DNA of 64,000 bases from assembly GCF_018141545.1 (NCBI RefSeq), contig NZ_CP064357.1:744001-808000 (forward strand), given 5' to 3'. Both the position numbers and the translations under genes were made by a program. The notes under the pieces are model-generated. The model was given only the letters and a program-made list of their open reading frames with translations. It had not been told where the DNA came from and made no database searches. Position 1 is the first letter of the stretch. Each line of letters begins with the position of its first letter. Positions 59,220 through 64,000 of the stretch are shown here, in pieces. This DNA comes from Miltoncostaea oceani. Lineage in GTDB: Bacteria > Actinomycetota > Thermoleophilia > Miltoncostaeales > Miltoncostaeaceae.

Positions 59220-61760
59220 ATGCGCGCGCGCCTGCTTCTCGGTGTGATCGCCGTCCTGCCGATGATCCTGTTGGGTCTGCTGATCCCGCTCCTCGCTGTC
59301 GCCTGGCTCGTCCTTCTCGCGGCGATCGCGATGGTGTCACTCCTCGCCGATCGGCTTCTGCTCCGGACCTGGATCCGTGACACCCAGCCGGCACCCGCCT
59401 GGATGACGCAGGAGCTGGCAGCACTCGGCCGCGATGACATCCCCGTTCTGATCAAGGGGTCCGGCGCGCCGAGTGCCATGATCCTCGGATCCTCGGACTC
59501 GCCGACGATCATCATCAGCCGGGCTCTCACATGGGACATGGACCCCATGGAGCGCAGCGTCCTCTGGAAGCGACTGCTGGCGGGTGTCGGTGCGGAATCG
59601 CAGCGGCGCCAGCGCCTGCGGGGCGCGTGCCATCCCGTGGGTACGGTCCTCGACGCGGCGGGCGTCCACCCGGGCAAGCACTTCGGCTCCCTCCTTGGCG
59701 TCGTGCACCGGCGGTGGAGCTCCGTCATCGTCGCAGCTGCAGACCTCGACGCGCTGGTCGTGGCGAACGACCGGGGCTGCACCGAGGGCACGCAGGAGGA
59801 CGGCGCGCTCGCCTCGGTTCTGAGGCGCTGCGACATCCCCGAGCTCGCCATGAAGGGTTCCGAGCTGATCGAGATCGCAGGACCTCTGGCGCAGACGACC
59901 GGACGCGCCGTGCGCCTGGAGGCCCGGATCGGCGCCTATCGTCACAAGCACCGCTCGGGAAGCGGCGAGATCACCCATTCTCTGTTCGATGAGGGGGTCG
60001 ACTTCGACCTCGTCTCCCGGCCCTTCGGGCGTCCGGAGCCGGTCACGATCGCGCTCCCCGAAGCTCCGCCGGCCCTCTGGGGCTCGGCGGTGGCGACCCA
60101 GGCCGCCGAGGTGGAGGACGCGCACGACGACGCTGCGGACGAGGGGTTCGACATCACACCCGGAGACGTTCCCGCGGTCGCCGATCCGGGTGGTTACGGG
60201 CCCTCGGATGGGAGCGATGAGGACGAGGCCGGGTCGCGGGCCTCCGCAGACGCCGTGGGCGACCTTGATGAGGCCCCGCCCTCCGAGGGTGAGATCACCG
60301 AGGAGCCTGAGCTCGAGCAGGAGATCGTTCTCCCCGAGCCCGAGGTCTTCATCGAGCCCGAGGTCAGCCCTGGGGAGGAGGAGATCGTTCTCCCCGAGCC
60401 CGAGGTCTTCCTGGAGGAGGATCTGATCAAGGCCGACGAGAGCCCGGCGGAGGAGGCCGACGCCGATCTCGGAGTGCCGGACACGGACAGGGTGCCTGTG
60501 AGGGTGGTGCGGCGGCGGCGTTGGTGGTGGCCGTTCGGATCCCGTGCCGTCGCGCAGGAGGACGATGCCCCGGTCCTCGATGAGCCGGCCGATGAGTCTC
60601 ACGAGGCCTCCCCCCTCGACGACCCGCAGCAGCCGGATGGGACTGGTCTCCCCGAGGTCGACCTGACGCCCGTTCCCTATGAGGAGCTGACCGGCGCCGA
60701 GGAGCAGATCATCGATCTGGACTTCGTCGATGCCCCCGAAGGCGACGTCGACGAGCCGCTCGAGGAACCCGCACCCGGAGCGATCGACGCCGAGTTCTCA
60801 GACGACGAGGGTGAGGAGCCCGCCGACGAGGACGCAATCGTCCCGCGCCGACGGCGCGGCCTGCGGCGCCGACGCGCGCTCGCGGCCACGCCTGCCGTGC
60901 CGGTTGAGATCGAGGAGTCGCTCCGCGACCTCAACGCCGAGCCCGCCGCCGATGCCGAGGCATATGCCGACGCCGACGCCGACGCCGAGCACGAGCCTGA
61001 GCTGGACGCCGAGGACGACGCCGAGGACCAGGAGGACGAGCCGAACACCAGTGCCGAGGACCGGGAGGGCGAAGATGAAGTCGCGGTCGCCGGTCGCCGG
61101 CGTCGGGGTCTGTGGAGCCGCCTGTTCGGGCCCCGCCGCCGGGACGATTCGGTTGTCGAGGAGGTCGACGAGCAGCCGGGTGAGCCGATGTCCGATCTCG
61201 CCCCTGTCGATGAGGCGGGTGCGCAGGAGATCCAGGAGCCGATCGTCCTCGAGCTCCCGGAGCCCGAGGTCTGGAGCGATGAGACCGCCCTCCCGTCCCT
61301 CGACGCGCTTCCCGCGGCCGAGCCGGCCGACCTCGTCTCACCCGAGCCCGAGGAGGAGGCCCCCGTCGTCGCGGCCGAGCCGGAGGAGATCATCGCCCGC
61401 GAGCCCGAGGAGGTGAGCCCGCCGGAGCCGGAGGCGCTCATCTCCGAGCGGACGCCCATCCTCCAGCCGACACGTCTCGCGGCCCCAGAGGACGTGGCCG
61501 TCGAGCCGATCCCGGTCGCCGCTCCGACGCTCGAGCCGTTGACGCCGGACGTCCCTCCGGTCCTGGCCTCGGCCCCTGACCTCCAGCCGCCGCTCGAGCT
61601 GACCGTGCGAGTCCGTCCGGGGACGGAGGTGCATGTGAGCCAGCCGTGGGATCCCGAGCGCCGGGCGAACGAGTACCAGGTCGAGGAGGACGAGGCGGAT
61701 CACGAGCGGTTCCGCGATCCCCTCGGAGACTTCTTCTCACGGCGACGCCGCAAGTCCTGA
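59220..61760 (+). CDS. Large acidic membrane protein with repeated arginine patches
   Basis: 846 residues from the ATG at 59220; a CTG at 59163 overlapping the HNH stop (CTGA), 8 nt after AAAGG, could add 19 residues. Two hydrophobic segments at the start (VIAVLPMILLGLLIPLLAVA and LVLLAAIAMVSLLADRLLL) anchor the protein. A domain of about 280 residues follows with a strand IIISRALTW, similar in position to the M48 strand before HExxH but lacking HExxH. The rest is extremely acidic, with repeated EIVLPEPEVF units and three arginine-tryptophan patches (RRRRWWWPFGSR, RRRRGLRRRR, RRRRGLWSRLFG). Function unknown. Confidence 0.68.
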   Translation: MRARLLLGVIAVLPMILLGLLIPLLAVAWLVLLAAIAMVSLLADRLLLRTWIRDTQPAPAWMTQELAALGRDDIPVLIKGSGAPSAMILGSSDSPTIIISRALTWDMDPMERSVLWKRLLAGVGAESQRRQRLRGACHPVGTVLDAAGVHPGKHFGSLLGVVHRRWSSVIVAAADLDALVVANDRGCTEGTQEDGALASVLRRCDIPELAMKGSELIEIAGPLAQTTGRAVRLEARIGAYRHKHRSGSGEITHSLFDEGVDFDLVSRPFGRPEPVTIALPEAPPALWGSAVATQAAEVEDAHDDAADEGFDITPGDVPAVADPGGYGPSDGSDEDEAGSRASADAVGDLDEAPPSEGEITEEPELEQEIVLPEPEVFIEPEVSPGEEEIVLPEPEVFLEEDLIKADESPAEEADADLGVPDTDRVPVRVVRRRRWWWPFGSRAVAQEDDAPVLDEPADESHEASPLDDPQQPDGTGLPEVDLTPVPYEELTGAEEQIIDLDFVDAPEGDVDEPLEEPAPGAIDAEFSDDEGEEPADEDAIVPRRRRGLRRRRALAATPAVPVEIEESLRDLNAEPAADAEAYADADADAEHEPELDAEDDAEDQEDEPNTSAEDREGEDEVAVAGRRRRGLWSRLFGPRRRDDSVVEEVDEQPGEPMSDLAPVDEAGAQEIQEPIVLELPEPEVWSDETALPSLDALPAAEPADLVSPEPEEEAPVVAAEPEEIIAREPEEVSPPEPEALISERTPILQPTRLAAPEDVAVEPIPVAAPTLEPLTPDVPPVLASAPDLQPPLELTVRVRPGTEVHVSQPWDPERRANEYQVEEDEADHERFRDPLGDFFSRRRRKS

Positions 61761-61787
61761 GAGGCCCCTGGGAGCCTCAGCCGGTGC

Positions 61788-62078
61788 CTACTGGGACCGG
61801 CGAGTGGACGCGGGTGCCTTGGCGCGCTTTCGCGGTCGCCAGCCGAGCATGGTGGCGAGGCCGGCGGCGATGATGGCGAGGGTGATGAGGGAGCTCGCGC
61901 TCTCGGTGGCGAGGGCGGAGCCGAGGTTCTGCGCGCCCGTGGCTGAGGCCTCAGGGAGCGCGAGCACGAGGGCGAGGGCGCCAAGGCCGACCGCCCGAAG
62001 GTGCGTCCCCTGGCCCCACGCCCAGACCGCGGCGCCAGCGAGGATGAGACCGATCAGGATCTGCGTCGTCATACCCAT
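61788..62078 (-). CDS. Small membrane protein
   Basis: 96 residues from the ATG at 62078. Two to three hydrophobic segments (ILIGLILAGAAVWAW, AVGLGALALVLALP, SSLITLAIIAAGLATMLGW) and a basic tail. The pattern is that of short TrbC/VirB2-type or holin-like membrane proteins, without a firm match. It is co-directional with the M50 protease but on its far side. Confidence 0.55.
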   Translation of the reverse strand: MGMTTQILIGLILAGAAVWAWGQGTHLRAVGLGALALVLALPEASATGAQNLGSALATESASSLITLAIIAAGLATMLGWRPRKRAKAPASTRRSQ

Positions 62079-62109
62079 CACGCTACGACGACAAGGCCCT
62101 GCTGCAGCC

Positions 62110-63150
62110 CTACTCGAGCTGGAAGCCCTCTCCGGTGATCCGGCCGATGTCGTTGCTGATGCCGAACACCATCCCGAGCATCATGATCGCGATCCCGACC
62201 AGCGCGGCGCCCGTGTAGACACGGGCGGAGAACGGACCCCCGCGCACCTTCTCGACGACGGCGATGACGATGTGGCCGCCGTCGAGTGGCAGGAGGGGGA
62301 TCAGGTTGAAGAGCCCGAGCAGGAAGCTGATCGAGGCGATGTAGAAGAGGGCGAGCCCGAGGATCTCGGCCTCTTCGTAGTAGGCGGTGATGCCGACGAT
62401 CGTCGTCAGCTGCTCACGAGCCTCGGATGAGTGGAGGAGCTCGGCCATCGAGGCACCGATGATCTTCGTCTGCTCGATCATCGTCAGCCCGGAGGCGCTG
62501 AGGGACCTCGTGAAGCCGAGCGACTGGTTCCTCGTAGCGAAGACGACGCCGAGAGCGGGCTGGCCCTCCCCTCCATCAAGGACCACATCGAGGCTGCGCT
62601 CACTGCCATCGCGAAGGATCGTGATGGTCGCCTCGGCCCCGGCGCTCTCGACCAGCTCCTGCTGGAGGCTGCGAGGGTCGTTGCCGGACACCTGTGCCTC
62701 GTTGACGGCGATCAGAAGGTCCCCCTCCATGATGCCGACGCTCGCCGCGGCGCTGGCGGGGGTCACCTCGGCGATCCGGTTCTCGACGCGGGGGACCCCG
62801 TCCATGTAGAACGCGAAGAAGAGGGCGAAGGCGCAGACGATGTTGACCGCGGGGCCGGCGAAGATCACCACCAGGCGCTTCCAGGTCGGGGCCGCGTAGT
62901 AGGCCTTGCCGCGCAGCTCCTCCGGGATCTCCTCATCCCGGGTCATCCCGCTGATCTTCACGAAACCGCCCGCGGGCAGCCAGCCGATCCCGTACTGGGT
63001 CTCACCGATCGTCTTGGAGATCAGCGGCCGGCCGAAGAAGAGGAAGAACTTCTCGACCCGCATTCCACAGAGCTTGGCGGCGACGAAGTGCCCGCACTCG
63101 TGGAGGATGATCATTGTCATCAGGGCGAAGATGAAGATGGCGATCTGCAT
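62110..63150 (-). CDS. Site-2 protease (M50, RseP-like)
   Basis: 346 residues from the ATG at 63150; longer in-frame starts are rejected because the hydrophobic protease start is at MQIAIFIF. HExxH (HECGH) at residues 17-21 in the first membrane span, a PDZ domain near 120-200 (GIMEGDLLIAVNEAQ), the LLPLDGGH motif near residue 291 in a later span and a C-terminal span. M50 proteases cut regulatory membrane proteins inside the bilayer, releasing sigma factors. The sequence is intact. It does not sit next to the isoprenoid genes that often flank rseP. Confidence 0.9.
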   Translation of the reverse strand: MQIAIFIFALMTMIILHECGHFVAAKLCGMRVEKFFLFFGRPLISKTIGETQYGIGWLPAGGFVKISGMTRDEEIPEELRGKAYYAAPTWKRLVVIFAGPAVNIVCAFALFFAFYMDGVPRVENRIAEVTPASAAASVGIMEGDLLIAVNEAQVSGNDPRSLQQELVESAGAEATITILRDGSERSLDVVLDGGEGQPALGVVFATRNQSLGFTRSLSASGLTMIEQTKIIGASMAELLHSSEAREQLTTIVGITAYYEEAEILGLALFYIASISFLLGLFNLIPLLPLDGGHIVIAVVEKVRGGPFSARVYTGAALVGIAIMMLGMVFGISNDIGRITGEGFQLE

Positions 63151-63246
63151 GCGCACACTCTGGGTGATCCGGATGCCGGTCCCGCTCTTTCTCGCCTGCC
63201 GGTGAATCTGGCGCGCTGCCTCATGCGTCTGCCAGGATGAGCAGCC

Positions 63247-63744
63247 ATGACAGACCCGATCGCCGAAGCGCGCGACAACGGACGTGAGTGGGCCCTCGAT
63301 GAGATCGAGCGGTTCCTCGCACTCGTCGCTGATGCAAGCGACCGGGAATGGATCGGCGACCTGGCCTCGGTGCTGATCGCCCGCAACCTCGAGGACCCGG
63401 CCTCGGCGTTCGCACTCCGCTCTCTGAGTTCCTGGATCGAGGATCCCACCTATGCCGCGGCCCATGGGCTCGGTGAGAGCCCGGTCACCGGCGCGGACGC
63501 CGGCCCGGAGCGTCTCCGGCGCCTGGACCTCCTTCGGCGGGCGATCGGCTTGTACGAGCGCGATCAGGTGATCTCCCGTCAGCGGGAGGACATCGAGCGA
63601 CGCGAGCAGACCCTCAGCTCCAGCGGCGGGGTGAAACTCGGGATGCGCATGCGATCGACCCGGCCTGAGCCCCGGACCCCGCCTCCTACTCGCCCGGCGC
63701 GGTCCCCGCTCCGCCCCGAGAAGCGGCCGGCGCCGGAGGCCTGA
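63247..63744 (+). CDS. Hypothetical protein
   Basis: 165 residues. A helical N-terminus (AEARDNGREWALDEIERFLAL), a mid part with coiled-coil character (DQVISRQREDIERREQ), and a proline/arginine-rich disordered tail. No family recognised. Confidence 0.58.
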   Translation: MTDPIAEARDNGREWALDEIERFLALVADASDREWIGDLASVLIARNLEDPASAFALRSLSSWIEDPTYAAAHGLGESPVTGADAGPERLRRLDLLRRAIGLYERDQVISRQREDIERREQTLSSSGGVKLGMRMRSTRPEPRTPPPTRPARSPLRPEKRPAPEA

Positions 63745-63814
63745 ACCGACCCTTCTCGGGTCGTACCGTCAGAGAACCGAGCCGAGACCCCATGCGCGCC
63801 AGAGGATTGGGGCC

Positions 63815-64000
63815 ATGGTCCCGTTGTGCGGCCCGCCGCTCCTCTTCCAGCTCCTCGATTGGGCCCGCCAGCACCGCCTGGCCTCCAACCGTGTCCTGCC
63901 GATCTGCGTCTGGGGCGAACGCGGTGTGGGGAAGACCCAGATCATCGCCGAGTACGCCCGCTCCCGGGCTCTCGAGTTCCGGGTCTACCACCCGGCCCAC
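63815..64000 (+). CDS. P-loop ATPase, MoxR/CobS-like N-terminus (3' end missing)
   Basis: 62 codons visible before the window edge. After a leader helix (PPLLFQLLDWARQHRL) the Walker A WGERGVGKT appears at about residues 33-41, followed by the helix TQIIAEYARS and the strand LEFRVYH. A P-loop preceded by a helical segment and followed by a membrane-lacking AAA core is the MoxR/CobS type, which usually works with VWA proteins like the one at 16496. Only the start is seen, so the call is tentative. Confidence 0.6.
   Translation, partial: MVPLCGPPLLFQLLDWARQHRLASNRVLPICVWGERGVGKTQIIAEYARSRALEFRVYHPAH

Noticed and set aside
1-64000. CRISPR arrays, rRNA genes, integrase or transposase genes
   Set aside because: No regularly spaced direct repeats, no rRNA-like stretch and no recognisable recombinase motif were seen on either strand.

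Overview
The window is a gene-dense, high-GC stretch (roughly 68-70% by eye) with many GTG starts, TGA as the commonest stop, and PxKF and FG-GAP secreted-protein domains. It looks actinobacterial. A Gram-positive type IV pilus set (PilB, PilT, PilC, a PilM-PilN fusion, PilO) makes a Thermoleophilia-like host plausible, but that is inference. The gene content looks like a large accessory replicon (megaplasmid, or a phage-plasmid) rather than ordinary chromosome. It carries two partition proteins (a ParB-like protein and a separate ParA plus ribbon-helix-helix pair), a complete phage-style replication module, a VirB2-like pilin, a stray initiator-type tRNA and an extra RF2-like release factor, among many unrecognised genes.

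Layout. 1-9.1 kb: the end of a VirB2-like pilin gene, an LPG-synthase/flippase-type membrane protein, a P-loop kinase, two tandem paralogues of an unrecognised HTH plus cysteine-cluster family, the HtpX protease, and small hypotheticals including a 50-codon gene coupled by GTGA overlap. 9.5-16.3 kb: a large secreted FG-GAP/PxKF protein, small secreted and zinc-ribbon proteins, and an initiator-like tRNA-Met. 16.5-23.8 kb: a HExxH plus VWA protein, two hypotheticals, a ParB-like protein with a duplicated C-terminal module, and an RF2-like factor that appears to need +1 frameshifting at CTT-TAG-C. 23.8-28.9 kb: a histone-deacetylase-fold protein divergent from a GNAT acetyltransferase, then a 0.7-kb noncoding region with 11-bp phased GATC sites and long inverted repeats leading into parA and a ribbon-helix-helix gene. 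28.9-40 kb: the radA operon, a DUF4417 protein, a Flp-like pilin, a class III aminotransferase divergent from an M14 peptidase, and a DEDD exonuclease. 40-55 kb: PilMN/PilO, an SSB-like protein, 11-bp iterons, a replication-O-like initiator, a DnaC-type loader, a primase-helicase, then PilB and PilT-PilC. 55-64 kb: an AlbA_2 regulator between imperfect inverted repeats, an HNH nuclease, a large acidic membrane protein, an M50 site-2 protease, and the start of a P-loop (MoxR/CobS-like) ATPase.

How it fits together. SSB, iterons, initiator, loader and primase-helicase form a self-contained replication unit. ParA, the ribbon-helix-helix protein and the phased sites form a segregation unit. The pilus genes and VirB2-like pilin suggest a surface or transfer apparatus. 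A recurring TANNNT hexamer placed mostly 6-8 nt before start codons, without a Shine-Dalgarno sequence, implies widespread leaderless transcripts. It supports many of the start choices given here.
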